A stretch of DNA of 64,000 bases, taken from the NCBI GenBank assembly GCA_963771025.1, contig CAVYRL010000008.1:1-64000 (forward strand), read 5' to 3'. The position numbers and the translations under genes were made by a program. This document shows, piece after piece, positions 1 through 9,105 of this stretch. The DNA is from Miltoncostaea sp963771025. Its GTDB lineage: Bacteria; Actinomycetota; Thermoleophilia; Miltoncostaeales; Miltoncostaeaceae. Under the pieces are notes generated by a model. That model worked only from the letters and a program-made list of their open reading frames with translations, was not told the origin of the DNA and did not search any database. Position 1 is the stretch's first letter. Each line of letters begins with the position of its first letter.

Positions 1-661
1 GGCGGCATCCCGCCCTGCGGGGATCCTCGATGACGAGGTCGGTCACCGTGACCCCGGGGGCGGCCCGCAGGGCGATCCCGCGCGCGAGGCCGCGGTGCAG
101 GAGGCAGATGAGCTCGCCCCCGGGGGCCTCGACCCCGTCCGCGAACGGGCAGCTGCCCAGCACCAGGTCCGGGACATCCCCGCCGGGGATCTCGTGCGGG
201 TCGAAGCCCAGGCGCTCGAACGCGCTCCGCAGCTCCCCGATGCCCCCGCCGGGCACGGGCACCGCCCAGCCCTGGCGCTCGCCGAAGCGTTCCATCTCCT
301 CCGGGCCCAGCCCGGTCTGGCGCACCACGCCCATCAGCAGGCGGACCAGCTCGCGGTGCCCGCTGGCCTCGCGCTCGCCGGGGGCCGGCGCCAGCTCGTA
401 GCGGCGTACCGGTCGCCCACGGCCCCGCGGCGGATCGGTGCGGCTCTCGACGACGCCGGCGCTCTCGAGCGCCGCCAGCTGGATGCGCACCCCGGTGTGG
501 TGGAGGCCGAGGGCGTCGGCGACCTCCTGGGCCGTCTGCGGCCCCGGAGCGGCCTCGAGCGCGGCGGCGACCCGTCGCGCGGGGGTCCGCGCGAGCGCCG
601 CGGCGCGCTCGTGGCGCGCGGGCAACAGCGCGTCGAGGGCGTCGGAGGCCGGACGGGCCAC
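1..661 (-). CDS. Partial COG2345-type winged-helix regulator with Cys/His metal or Fe-S site
   Basis: Only the first 220 codons are visible; the 3' end lies beyond the left edge. An N-terminal winged helix (about residues 25-90) is followed by a C-terminal domain carrying C171, C186, H189 and C219, spaced C-P-x13-C-x2-H-R-G. This is the cysteine signature of COG2345/ArsR-like regulators related to SufR, where such residues hold an iron-sulfur cluster or metal. A redox- or metal-responsive repressor role is therefore inferred. The GTG start shares one base with the TAG stop of the DUF6457 gene, so the two are co-transcribed. They read away from narG, which makes the nitrate reductase operon or their own operon the likely target. 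Confidence 0.75.
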   Translation of the reverse strand, partial: MARPASDALDALLPARHERAAALARTPARRVAAALEAAPGPQTAQEVADALGLHHTGVRIQLAALESAGVVESRTDPPRGRGRPVRRYELAPAPGEREASGHRELVRLLMGVVRQTGLGPEEMERFGERQGWAVPVPGGGIGELRSAFERLGFDPHEIPGGDVPDLVLGSCPFADGVEAPGGELICLLHRGLARGIALRAAPGVTVTDLVIEDPRRAGCR

Positions 662-882
662 TACCGCTCGCCCTCCGGGGCGACCGCCCGCGCGAGGGCG
701 ATCGCGTCGGCCGGGGCACGACCCGCGGCCGCCGCCAGCCAGCAGGCGACCGGGGCCGCGGTCCGCTGCGACGCATGGGCCGCGACCCCGGCGATGGTGA
801 GGATGGCCTCCACCTCGTCATCACCGGGCGCGGCCGTCCCGAGCAGGGCGGCGAAGGCGTCGATCCACTCGCGGTCGGTCAT
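661..882 (-). CDS. DUF6457 family small protein
   Basis: This encodes 73 residues beginning MTDREWIDAF and resembles the small DUF6457 proteins of actinobacteria, which are often found beside molybdenum cofactor and molybdoenzyme genes; their biochemical role is not known. The protein is mostly helical and Ala-rich, with no signal peptide or membrane span. The ATG at 882 is preferred because a GGAG lies just upstream and the family starts with this Trp-containing segment; the frame is open further upstream but that part is of low complexity. It overlaps the following regulator gene by one base and is divergent from narG, consistent with a link to nitrate reductase or its cofactor. Confidence 0.65.
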   Translation of the reverse strand: MTDREWIDAFAALLGTAAPGDDEVEAILTIAGVAAHASQRTAAPVACWLAAAAGRAPADAIALARAVAPEGER

Positions 883-1222
883 CGGGTCGCTCCATCTGGG
901 GGGCGGGGCGCCATCGAGTATGTCCCCGGCACCCGGGATCCCAGAAGTAGGCGACGGCGTATCGCGGCGGGCCGTCCGCCCAGGTCGGGACATCCGGGGA
1001 TTTATTAGAGACACAGTTCGACATATTACTGGGGAATGCAGCCGGCGACCCGTCACCGGGCTTCCCTCACCTCCGCAGCCGATTGCGCGCCGAGCGATGG
1101 TCGTGCCGCGCGGCGGTCGCGTAGTCGCGGCGCCCCCTCAGCGTCGGGCCCCGGATGGTGAGGTCGTGCGGGCGGCGAGCCTCGGCCATGCGGTCGCGCC
1201 GACAGCGGGAGACACCCCTCCG
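883..1222. promoter_or_regulatory. Divergent control region between DUF6457 and narG
   Basis: No gene is evident in these 340 bases. An AT-rich island at about 998-1031 stands out against the GC-rich surroundings and contains TTTATTAG and CATATTAC, plausible -10-like elements for either direction. It is the natural place for the divergent promoters of the nar operon and the regulator pair. No exact operator could be defined by eye. Confidence 0.4.
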
Positions 1223-4200
1223 ATGACCATTCCCCTGCCCCGCTTCTTCCGACGATCGCAGGCCATGCCCGGCGGGGGCTGGAGCAGCCTGGACGGCCGC
1301 CGGTCGCGCGACTGGGAGTCGTCCTACCGCGAGCGCTGGCAGCACGACCGCATCGTGCGCTCGACCCACGGCGTGAACTGCACGGGCTCCTGCTCGTGGC
1401 AGGTCCACGTCAAGCAGGGCATCGTCACCTGGGAGACCCAGCAGACCGACTACCCCGAGAACGGGGCGGACGTGCCCGACTACGAGCCCCGCGGCTGTCC
1501 GCGGGGCGCCTCCTTCTCCTGGTACGTCTACTCGCCGCTGCGCATCCGCTACCCCTACGTGCGCGGCGTCCTGCTCGCGCGCTACCGCGAGGCGCTCGCC
1601 GCCACCGGCGACCCGGTGGACGCCTGGGCGTCCATCGTCGACGACCCCGCCGCCCGTGTCGCCTACACGTCCCAGCGCGGAAAGGGGGGCTTCGTGCGGT
1701 CCTCGTGGGACGAGGTGTCGGACATGGTGGCCGCCGCGCACGTGCACACCATCCGCCGCTGGGGCCCGGACCGCGTGGTCGGCTTCTCCCCGATCCCGGC
1801 GATGTCGATGGTCTCCTACGCCGCGGGCACGCGTTTCTACTCCCTGATGGGCGGGGTGCTGACCAGCTTCTACGACTGGTACGCCGACCTGCCGCCCGCA
1901 TCGCCCCAGGTGTGGGGCGATCAGACCGACGTCCCCGAGTCCGCCGACTGGTGGAACGCGACCTACCTGATGATGTGGGGCTCCAACATCCCCATGACGC
2001 GCACGCCCGACGCGCACTTCATGACTGAGGCGCGCTACAAGGGCCAGAAGACGGTCGTGGTCTCGCCGGACTACTCGGACCACACCAAGTTCGCCGACCA
2101 CTGGCTGGCGGCACAGCCGGGCACCGACGGCGCGCTCGCGCTGGCGATGACGCACGTGATCCTGCGCGAGTTCTACGTCGAGCGCGAGACCCCGTACTTC
2201 GCCGACTACGCCCGCCGCTTCACCGACCTGCCCTTCCTGGTGCGCCTCACCGAGCGTGGCGACGCCCACGTCGCCGGCGCCTTCCTCACCGCGGCCGACC
2301 TCGGCGAGACCGGCGAGAACGCCGAGGCGAAGACGGTGGTGTGGGACGCGGGCGCGGCCTTGCCCGCCGTCCCGAACGGCTCCATCGGCTTCCGCTGGGG
2401 GAACGAGGGCGCGGGGCGGTGGAACCTCGACCTCGAGGACGTGGTTCCGGCCATCACGCTCCTGGACGCCGGCGAGTCCGTCGCCGTGGACCTGCCCCGC
2501 TTCGACGTCGGCGAGACCGAGGGCGGCGGGGCGATGCGGCGGGGCGTCCCGGTGCGGCGCATCGGCGGCCACCTGGTGACGACCGTCTTCGACCTCTTGG
2601 CCGCGCAGCTCGGCGTGGCACGCGAGGGCATGCCTGGCGAGTGGCCCTCCGGGCTCGACGACCCCGCCCCGTACACACCCGCCTGGCAGGAGGAGATCAC
2701 CGGCGTGGACGCCGAGCTCGTCATCCGCATCGCCCGCGAGTTCGCCCGCAACGCCGAGCGCACCAACGGGCGATCGATGATCGTGATGGGCGCGGGCACC
2801 AACCACTGGTTCCACTCCGACCAGATCTACCGGGCCATGCTGAGCATGGTGGTGCTCTGCGGCTGCCAGGGCGTCAACGGCGGCGGCTGGGCGCACTACG
2901 TCGGCCAGGAGAAGGTGCGGCCGATCACCGGCTTCTCGCAGGTGGCTTTCGCGCTCGACTGGAACCGGCCGCCCCGCCATCAGGCCGCGACGCCCTTCTG
3001 GTACCTGGCCACCGAGCAGTACCGCTACGAGGCCTTCTCGGCCGACGAGCTCGCCTCGCCCCTCGGCGAGGGGATCCTCGATGGCGCCCACTTCGCCGAC
3101 CTCTACGCCAAGGCCGCGCGGATGGGTTGGCTGCCGGCCTACCCGAGCTTCGACCGCAATCCGCTGGACATCACGGCCGCGGCCGAGGCCGAGGGCGTCC
3201 CGCCCGCCGACTACGTCGTGCGGGAGCTCAAGGCGGGCACCCTGCACTTCGCCGCGGAGGACCCGGGCGCGCCGGAGAACTTCCCGCGCGTGCTGACGCT
3301 CTGGCGCTCCAACCTGTTCGGCTCCTCCAGCAAGGGGCACGAGTACTTCCTCAAGCACCTGCTCGGGGTCACCACCTCGGCGGTGCGCGGCGAGGAGTCG
3401 CCCCCCGAGCTGCGGCCGACGGAGGTCGTATGGCACGACGAGGCGGCCGAGGCCAAGCTCGACCTGCTCGTCACGCTCGACTTCCGGATGAACGGCTCCT
3501 GCCTGCACTCGGACGTCGTGCTCCCCGCGGCCACCTGGTACGAGAAGCACGACATCTCGAGCACGGACCTCCACCCGTTCGTGCACGCCTTCTCGCCCGC
3601 CATCGGGCCGCCGTGGGAGACACGGACCGACTGGGACATCTTCGTGCGGCTGGCCGAGTCGTTCTCGCGCCTGGCCGAGCGCCACCTGGGCGTCCGCACC
3701 GACCTGGTGGCGGCCCCCCTCCTGCACGACACGCCCGACGAGCTGGCCCAGATCGGCGCACCGGTGCGTGACTGGAAGCTCGGCGAGTGCGAGCCGATCC
3801 CGGGCCAGACCATGCCCAAGCTGATCCCGGTGGTGCGCGACTACCCGGCGCTGCACGCCCGCATGACCGCGCTCGGACCGTTGGTCGAAACGGCCGGCAC
3901 CGCCTGGAAGGGCGTCTCGTGGACGCCCGACGCCGAGGTGGAGGAGCTCGGCGTGCGCCACGGCCGCGTGCGCGGCGGCCCCGCCGACGGCCGGCCCCGG
4001 ATGGAGCGCGCCGACCAGGCCTGCGAAACGATGCTCGCGCTCTCGGGCACCACCAATGGACGACTCGCGGTCGAGAGCTTCCGCGCGCTGGAGAAGCGCA
4101 CCGGCAACGGTCTCGCGGACCTCGCCACCGAGCACGCCGAGACCCGGATCACCTACGAGGACACGCAGATCCAGCCGCGCAAGGTGATCGCGTCGGCCGA

Positions 4201-4867
4201 GTGGTCGGGCATGGAGAGCCGCGAGCGCCGTTACTCGCCCTTCACGATCAACATCGAGCGCGAGGTGCCCTTCCGCACCCTCACGGGGCGCCAGCACTTC
4301 TACGTCGACCATCCCTGGATGCTCGAGTACGGCGAGGGCCTGCCGGCCTACCGGCCGCCGCTCAACCTGGCCCGCCACCTTGGTGCGCAGGGCATCGACG
4401 ACGGGGTCGCCGAGGTCACCCTGCGCTATCTCACCCCCCACTCCAAGTGGTCGATCCACTCGACCTACCAGGACAACCTCCACATGCTCACCCTCTTCCG
4501 CGGCGGGCCGGTCATCTGGATGAGCCCGCTCGACGCCGAGCGCATCGGCGTGGCCGACAACGACTGGGTGGAGGCCTACAACCGCAACGGCGTCGTGGCC
4601 TGCCGGGCGGTGGTCTCGCACCGCATCCCCGAGGGCACGTCGCTGATGTACCACGCCCAGGACCGGCACATCAACGTGCCGCTGTCGGAGGTGTCCGGCA
4701 CCCGCGGGGGCACCCACAACTCTCTCACCAAGATCACCGTGAAGCCGACCCACATGATCGGCGGCTATGCCCAGCTCTCATGGGGCTTCAACTACTACGG
4801 CCCCACCGGCTCCCAACGCGACGAGCTCACCGTCATACGCCGTCGCCAGACCGAGGTGGCGTACTGA
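1223..4867 (+). CDS. narG: Respiratory nitrate reductase alpha subunit (Mo-bisMGD)
   Basis: The 1214-residue protein is the catalytic subunit that reduces nitrate to nitrite with electrons from NarH. H49, C53, C57 and C92 (motif STHGVNCTGSC, then RGCPRGAS) match the ligand set of the FS0 cluster of E. coli NarG. The segment YDWYADLPPASP contains the Asp expected to bind molybdenum, and WGDQTDVPESADW follows as in NarG. Length agrees with the family (about 1220-1250). No twin-arginine signal is evident, so the active site should face the cytoplasm. The frame is open far upstream, but ATG 1223 puts the conserved histidine at its canonical position and has a GGGAG upstream. The stop overlaps the narH start (TGATG). 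Confidence 0.97.
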   Translation: MTIPLPRFFRRSQAMPGGGWSSLDGRRSRDWESSYRERWQHDRIVRSTHGVNCTGSCSWQVHVKQGIVTWETQQTDYPENGADVPDYEPRGCPRGASFSWYVYSPLRIRYPYVRGVLLARYREALAATGDPVDAWASIVDDPAARVAYTSQRGKGGFVRSSWDEVSDMVAAAHVHTIRRWGPDRVVGFSPIPAMSMVSYAAGTRFYSLMGGVLTSFYDWYADLPPASPQVWGDQTDVPESADWWNATYLMMWGSNIPMTRTPDAHFMTEARYKGQKTVVVSPDYSDHTKFADHWLAAQPGTDGALALAMTHVILREFYVERETPYFADYARRFTDLPFLVRLTERGDAHVAGAFLTAADLGETGENAEAKTVVWDAGAALPAVPNGSIGFRWGNEGAGRWNLDLEDVVPAITLLDAGESVAVDLPRFDVGETEGGGAMRRGVPVRRIGGHLVTTVFDLLAAQLGVAREGMPGEWPSGLDDPAPYTPAWQEEITGVDAELVIRIAREFARNAERTNGRSMIVMGAGTNHWFHSDQIYRAMLSMVVLCGCQGVNGGGWAHYVGQEKVRPITGFSQVAFALDWNRPPRHQAATPFWYLATEQYRYEAFSADELASPLGEGILDGAHFADLYAKAARMGWLPAYPSFDRNPLDITAAAEAEGVPPADYVVRELKAGTLHFAAEDPGAPENFPRVLTLWRSNLFGSSSKGHEYFLKHLLGVTTSAVRGEESPPELRPTEVVWHDEAAEAKLDLLVTLDFRMNGSCLHSDVVLPAATWYEKHDISSTDLHPFVHAFSPAIGPPWETRTDWDIFVRLAESFSRLAERHLGVRTDLVAAPLLHDTPDELAQIGAPVRDWKLGECEPIPGQTMPKLIPVVRDYPALHARMTALGPLVETAGTAWKGVSWTPDAEVEELGVRHGRVRGGPADGRPRMERADQACETMLALSGTTNGRLAVESFRALEKRTGNGLADLATEHAETRITYEDTQIQPRKVIASAEWSGMESRERRYSPFTINIEREVPFRTLTGRQHFYVDHPWMLEYGEGLPAYRPPLNLARHLGAQGIDDGVAEVTLRYLTPHSKWSIHSTYQDNLHMLTLFRGGPVIWMSPLDAERIGVADNDWVEAYNRNGVVACRAVVSHRIPEGTSLMYHAQDRHINVPLSEVSGTRGGTHNSLTKITVKPTHMIGGYAQLSWGFNYYGPTGSQRDELTVIRRRQTEVAY

Positions 4868-6510
4868 TGCGCATCCGGGCCCAGGTCGGCATGGTCATGA
4901 ACCTCGACAAGTGCATCGGCTGCCACACCTGCAGCGTCACCTGCAAGAACGTCTGGACCAACCGCGACGGCGCCGAGTACATGTGGTTCAACGACGTCGA
5001 GACCAAGCCCGGCGTCGGCTACCCCAGGCGCTGGGAGGACCAGGACGCCTGGAACGGCGGCTGGGAGCTGAGCCGCAGGGGGCGGCTGGAGCTGCGGAGC
5101 GGCTCCCGCTCGAGGCGCCTCTTCAACATCTTCTTCAACCCCGACCTGCCCTCGCTCGACGACTACTACGAGCCGTTCACCTTCGACTACGACGCGCTGA
5201 CGCGCGCGCCCGCCTCCGAGCACCAGCCCGTCGCGCGGCCGCTGTCCGCGATCACCGGCGAGCCGATGGCGATCGAGTGGGGACCCAACTGGGAGGACGA
5301 CCTCGCCGGGGCCCCCGAGACCGCCCCCGCAGACCCCAACCTGCGCGGCATCGAGGACGCCGTGCGGATGGAGTACGAGCGCGTCTTCATGATGTACCTG
5401 CCGCGCATCTGCGAGCACTGCCTGAACCCCTCGTGCGTGGCCTCCTGCCCCTCCGGGGCCATGTACAAGCGCGAGGAGGACGGCATCGTCCTCGTCAACC
5501 AGGAGGCCTGCCGGGGCTGGCGCATGTGCGTCTCGAACTGTCCCTACAAGAAGGTCTACTTCAACTGGCAGAGCGGCAAGGCCGAGAAGTGCACCCTCTG
5601 CTACCCGCGCATCGAGGCGGGCATGCCCACCATCTGTGCCGAGACCTGTGTGGGGCGGATCCGCTACATCGGCGTCGTCCTCTACGACGCCGACCGCGTG
5701 GAGGAGGCCGCCTCGGTGGCCGACGAGAAGGATCTCCTCGACGCGCAGCTGAGCGTCTTCCTCGATCCCGAAGACCCCGAGGTCCGCCGCCAGGCCGAGG
5801 CGGACGGCATCCCGGCCGACTGGATGGACGCCGCGCGGCGCTCGCCGGTCTACGCCCTCGCGATGCGCCACCGGGTGGCGCTCCCGCTCCACCCCGAGTA
5901 CCGAACGCTGCCGATGGTCTGGTACGTCCCGCCCCTATCTCCGGTGATGGGGATGATCGAGGGCGAGGGCAGCACGGCCGATCCCGACGACGTCTTCCCC
6001 GCGATCGACCGGCTCCGCATCCCGGTGCGCTACCTCTCCAACCTGCTCGCCGCCGGCGACGACGAGGTGATCCGGCGGGTGCTGAAACAGCTCGCCGCCA
6101 TGCGCCGCTACATGCGCGAGCTCTCGCTCGGCGGCGAGGCCGACGCCTCGGTGGCGGCCTCGGCGGGGATGGAGGTCGGCGACATGGAGGACATGTACCG
6201 GCTGCTGGCGCTCGCCAAGTACGACGAGCGCTTCGTCATCCCCAGCGCCCACGCGGAGCTGGCGGGTGCCATGTCGGCCCAGCAGGGCGCCTGCGGCCTC
6301 GACTTCGCCGGCGGCCCCGGCGGCTGCGGCGCCAACGGCCGCGCCACCCGGGCCGAGGAGGCCGTTGAGTCGTTCCACCTCGGCTCCCCGGCGCCCGAGG
6401 CCGAGCCGGAGCCCGAGCCGGTCGCCCGCCGCCTCGAGACCGCAGGCAGCGGCTGCGGGGACGGCTCGTGCACGTGCGGGGGCGCGCCCGTCGCGCCGGT
6501 GACCCCATGA
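4867..6510 (+). CDS. narH: Respiratory nitrate reductase beta subunit (Fe-S)
   Basis: This 547-residue electron-transfer subunit links the haems of NarI to NarG. C16, C19, C22 and C26 (KCIGCHTCSVTCKN) match the first cluster of E. coli NarH. Later motifs CEHCLNPSCVASC, CRGWRMCVSNC and CTLCYP with CAETC supply three further clusters; the Trp in CRGWRMC is the family mark of a [3Fe-4S] centre. C476 and C487 correspond to a conserved Cys-containing C-terminal segment of NarH, but the protein continues through a Glu/Pro repeat (about 510-518) to three more cysteines (C530, C535, C537). This tail is longer than usual and of unknown role. Both ends overlap neighbours (TGATG with narG, ATGA with narJ). 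Confidence 0.97.
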   Translation: MRIRAQVGMVMNLDKCIGCHTCSVTCKNVWTNRDGAEYMWFNDVETKPGVGYPRRWEDQDAWNGGWELSRRGRLELRSGSRSRRLFNIFFNPDLPSLDDYYEPFTFDYDALTRAPASEHQPVARPLSAITGEPMAIEWGPNWEDDLAGAPETAPADPNLRGIEDAVRMEYERVFMMYLPRICEHCLNPSCVASCPSGAMYKREEDGIVLVNQEACRGWRMCVSNCPYKKVYFNWQSGKAEKCTLCYPRIEAGMPTICAETCVGRIRYIGVVLYDADRVEEAASVADEKDLLDAQLSVFLDPEDPEVRRQAEADGIPADWMDAARRSPVYALAMRHRVALPLHPEYRTLPMVWYVPPLSPVMGMIEGEGSTADPDDVFPAIDRLRIPVRYLSNLLAAGDDEVIRRVLKQLAAMRRYMRELSLGGEADASVAASAGMEVGDMEDMYRLLALAKYDERFVIPSAHAELAGAMSAQQGACGLDFAGGPGGCGANGRATRAEEAVESFHLGSPAPEAEPEPEPVARRLETAGSGCGDGSCTCGGAPVAPVTP

Positions 6511-7160
6511 GCGCGTTCGCACTCATCTCGATCGCCCTCCAGCACCCGGACGCGGAGGTGCTCACGGCCCGCGGTGAAGTGGCCGGGGCCGCGCGGTCGC
6601 TGCCCTCGTCGCCGGGCCACGACGCGCTCCGCGACTTCCTCGACTGGTGGGCGCAGGAGCCCGCCGGCGATCTGCGCCGCCGGTATGTCGAGACCTTCGA
6701 CTTCTCTCGCCGTACCGCCCTGGACCTGACCTACTACACGCACGGCGATCGGCGCCAGCGCGGACTGGCGCTGCTCGCGCTGCGCCGACGCTATGACGCG
6801 GCCGGACTCGACTTCGAGGGACCCGAACTGCCCGACCATCTACCGGTGGTGCTGGAGTTCGCCGCGCTCGACCCATCCGGAGGCGGTGAGCTGCTCGCCG
6901 AGTACCGGCCCGTGATCGAGCTCATCCGGCTCTCTCTCGAGCGCGCCGAGAGCCCCTACGCGGGGCTGATCGCGGCGCTCTGCCTGCTCCTGCCCGAGCT
7001 TCGTGACGACGAGCTCGCAGAGTTGCGGCGGCTCGCCCGCGAAGGCCCGCCCGGCGAGTCGGTGGGGCTCGAGCCATTCGCGCCGCCCGAGGTGATGCCC
7101 GATCCGGTCCGCATCGCCCCGGCCGCCTGCGCCGGAGCGATGCCGGGAGGCGGGCGATGA
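6507..7160 (+). CDS. narJ: Nitrate reductase assembly chaperone NarJ
   Basis: NarJ is a cytoplasmic chaperone of the TorD/DmsD superfamily needed to insert the molybdenum cofactor into NarG before docking to NarI. The 217-residue all-helical protein contains the family signature THGDRRQRG (about residues 84-92), preceded by the conserved YVETFDFSRR. The ATG at 6507 overlaps the narH stop (ATGA), which fixes the start better than the in-frame ATG 39 bases upstream. The stop again overlaps narI, so stoichiometry is probably set by coupled translation. The C-terminus ends in a Gly/Pro-rich tail without evident function. Confidence 0.93.
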   Translation: MSAFALISIALQHPDAEVLTARGEVAGAARSLPSSPGHDALRDFLDWWAQEPAGDLRRRYVETFDFSRRTALDLTYYTHGDRRQRGLALLALRRRYDAAGLDFEGPELPDHLPVVLEFAALDPSGGGELLAEYRPVIELIRLSLERAESPYAGLIAALCLLLPELRDDELAELRRLAREGPPGESVGLEPFAPPEVMPDPVRIAPAACAGAMPGGGR

Positions 7161-7876
7161 GCCGCGTCGACCTCCTGCTGTGGATCGTGCTGCCCTACAC
7201 CGCCATGACCGTGTTCGTGGCCGGGCACATCTGGCGGTACCGCCACGACCAGTTCGGGTGGACCACCCGCTCCACCCAGCTTCTCGAGAGCAAGCGGCTA
7301 CGTCCTGCGGTCCTCCTGTTCCACCTCGGACTGTTCGCCGTGATCGGCGGCCACGTTCTCGGGCTCCTCGTCCCCGCCTCGCTGACCGGGAGGGCCGGCG
7401 TGTCGGAGGACCAGTACCACGCCGTGTCGGTGACGGCCGGAACACTCTCCGGGCTGGTCATGCTCGTGGGCTTCGCGCTGCTGCTGGCCCGGCGCGAGAG
7501 CGACGCGCGGGTGCGGGTGACGACGACGAGGACCGACCGCCTCACGTATCTGCTGCTGGGCGTCATGATCCTGACCGGCATGTACGCCACGGTGGGCGAG
7601 AATCTGCTCGCCGGCGGCTACGACTATCGCGAGACCGTGGCGCCCTGGTTCCGCGGCATCTTCACCCTCGATCCCGACACGTCGCTGATCGCGGAAGCGC
7701 CGCTGGTCTATCGCATCCACGCGGCGACGGCCTTCCTGCTCTACGCGCTGTGGCCCTTCAGCCGCCTGGTACACGCATGGAGCGTGCCGCTGGGGTACCT
7801 CGGCCGCAGCCACATCCTTTACCGCTCGCGCGGCCGCGGCGCCGTCGCCGACGAGCGCCCGCGCGTCACCGTCTGA
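7157..7876 (+). CDS. narI: Nitrate reductase gamma subunit (di-haem cytochrome b)
   Basis: This 239-residue membrane anchor oxidises quinol and passes electrons to NarH. Five transmembrane helices can be read. H56 and H66 (LFHLGLFAVIGGH) and H188 and H206 (YRIHAA, RLVHAW) match the four axial haem ligands of E. coli NarI almost exactly in position. Length is close to the family (about 225-245). It overlaps narJ by ATGA. A 15-base gap separates it from narK, so the two are likely on one transcript. Confidence 0.95.
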   Translation: MSRVDLLLWIVLPYTAMTVFVAGHIWRYRHDQFGWTTRSTQLLESKRLRPAVLLFHLGLFAVIGGHVLGLLVPASLTGRAGVSEDQYHAVSVTAGTLSGLVMLVGFALLLARRESDARVRVTTTRTDRLTYLLLGVMILTGMYATVGENLLAGGYDYRETVAPWFRGIFTLDPDTSLIAEAPLVYRIHAATAFLLYALWPFSRLVHAWSVPLGYLGRSHILYRSRGRGAVADERPRVTV

Positions 7877-7891
7877 AAGGGGCCGCCGACC

Positions 7892-9103
7892 GTGTCCAGC
7901 TTCGAGCCGAGGGGCAACGCCAAGGCGCTCCTGCTCGCGACGCTCGCCTTCACCGTGTCCTTCTACGCCTGGAGCATGCTCGGGCCGCTCGGTCCTGACC
8001 TGCAGGACTCGCTCGGCCTGTCCGAGGTGCAGCTCGCGATCATCGTCGCCACGCCCGTCCTGATGGGCTCGCTCATGCGTATCCCGCTGGGCATGCTCAC
8101 CGACATCCTCGGCGGGCGGGCGGTCTTCACCGGGCTCATGGTCTTCACCCTCTTCCCGCTCACCGCGCTCGCGCTCTGGCACACGTCGTTCGTGAGCGTG
8201 GTGGTCTTCGGCTTCTTCCTCGGCTTCGCCGGCGCGTCGTTCGCGGTGGGGATCCCCTTCATCAGCCGGTGGTACCCGCGCTCACGACAGGGGGCGGCTC
8301 TCGGGATCTACGGAGCCGGCATGGGCGGCACCGTCGTCGCCGGTCTCACGGCACCGCGCATCGCCGACCGATGGGGTCTCACGGCCCCCTTCGTCCTCGC
8401 CATCGCTCTCGTGGCGGCGATGACCGTCGTCTTCTGGCTGTTCGCCCGCAACTCGCCCGTGCCGCGTCCGCGGGTTCGCGGGGGGGTGCTCGGCCCGCTG
8501 CGGGTCTTCCGCGAGCGCCCGGCGGCATGGGCGCCGACCTTCTACTACTTCCTGGTCTTCGGGGGCTTCGTGGCCATGTTCGCCTACCTCCCCAAGCTCT
8601 TGACCGGGGTCCACGACCTCACCAAGGCCGACGCCGGCGCCCGGGCGGCCGGATTCGCGCTCGTCGCGGTCATCGCCCGCCCGGTGGGCGGATGGCTCGC
8701 GGACCGCTTCAGCGCCGAGCGGGTCCTGCGAGTCTGCTTCGTGGCGGCCGCGGTGCTGGCGCTGGCCCTCGCCCCGCTCTACGACGAGATGGTGCCACTC
8801 ACGGTCCTCGCGCTGACCCTTGCCGCGGCCTTCGGTGCCGGAACGGGAGCGGTGTTCAAGCTGGTCGCCCACGAGTTCCCCGACGAGGTCGGCGTCGTGA
8901 CGGGGGTCGTCGGAGCGGCTGGAGGGCTCGGCGGCTTCTTCCCGCCGCTCGTGATGGCCTTCGTGAAATCGGCCACCGGCGACTACTCGCTCGGCTTCGT
9001 GCTTCTGGCCTTGACCGCGGTCGCCGCCCTGGCGGTGCTCCAGTACATGGGCCGCAGCGGTGAGCCCCGCGCTGTGGGCGGCACCGCGGCGGAGACACGG
9101 TAG
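7892..9103 (+). CDS. narK: NarK-type nitrate/nitrite transporter (MFS)
   Basis: This 403-residue major facilitator protein with twelve predicted spans imports nitrate or exchanges it for nitrite, supplying the reductase encoded just upstream. Two nitrate-signature stretches are visible: GFFLGFAGASFAVG with SRWYP (about residues 110-130) and GAAGGLGGFFPP (about 345-356). The start is a GTG with AAAGGGG upstream; no better ATG is present. It is a single transporter module, not the fused NarK1-NarK2 form found in some bacteria. The moeA gene begins three bases after its stop. Confidence 0.92.
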   Translation: MSSFEPRGNAKALLLATLAFTVSFYAWSMLGPLGPDLQDSLGLSEVQLAIIVATPVLMGSLMRIPLGMLTDILGGRAVFTGLMVFTLFPLTALALWHTSFVSVVVFGFFLGFAGASFAVGIPFISRWYPRSRQGAALGIYGAGMGGTVVAGLTAPRIADRWGLTAPFVLAIALVAAMTVVFWLFARNSPVPRPRVRGGVLGPLRVFRERPAAWAPTFYYFLVFGGFVAMFAYLPKLLTGVHDLTKADAGARAAGFALVAVIARPVGGWLADRFSAERVLRVCFVAAAVLALALAPLYDEMVPLTVLALTLAAAFGAGTGAVFKLVAHEFPDEVGVVTGVVGAAGGLGGFFPPLVMAFVKSATGDYSLGFVLLALTAVAALAVLQYMGRSGEPRAVGGTAAETR

Positions 9104-9105
9104 GC

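Noticed and set aside
95..1222. Open frame that would extend NarG by 376 residues at the N-terminus
   Set aside because: Its sequence is Arg/Pro/Ala low-complexity, lies antisense to the regulator and DUF6457 genes, and would move the conserved FS0 ligands far from their usual positions.
1067..4753. Minus-strand open frame of 1228 codons opposite narG
   Set aside because: It is antisense to a complete NarG and reads as His/Val/Arg/Gly-rich repeats typical of shadow frames in GC-rich DNA.
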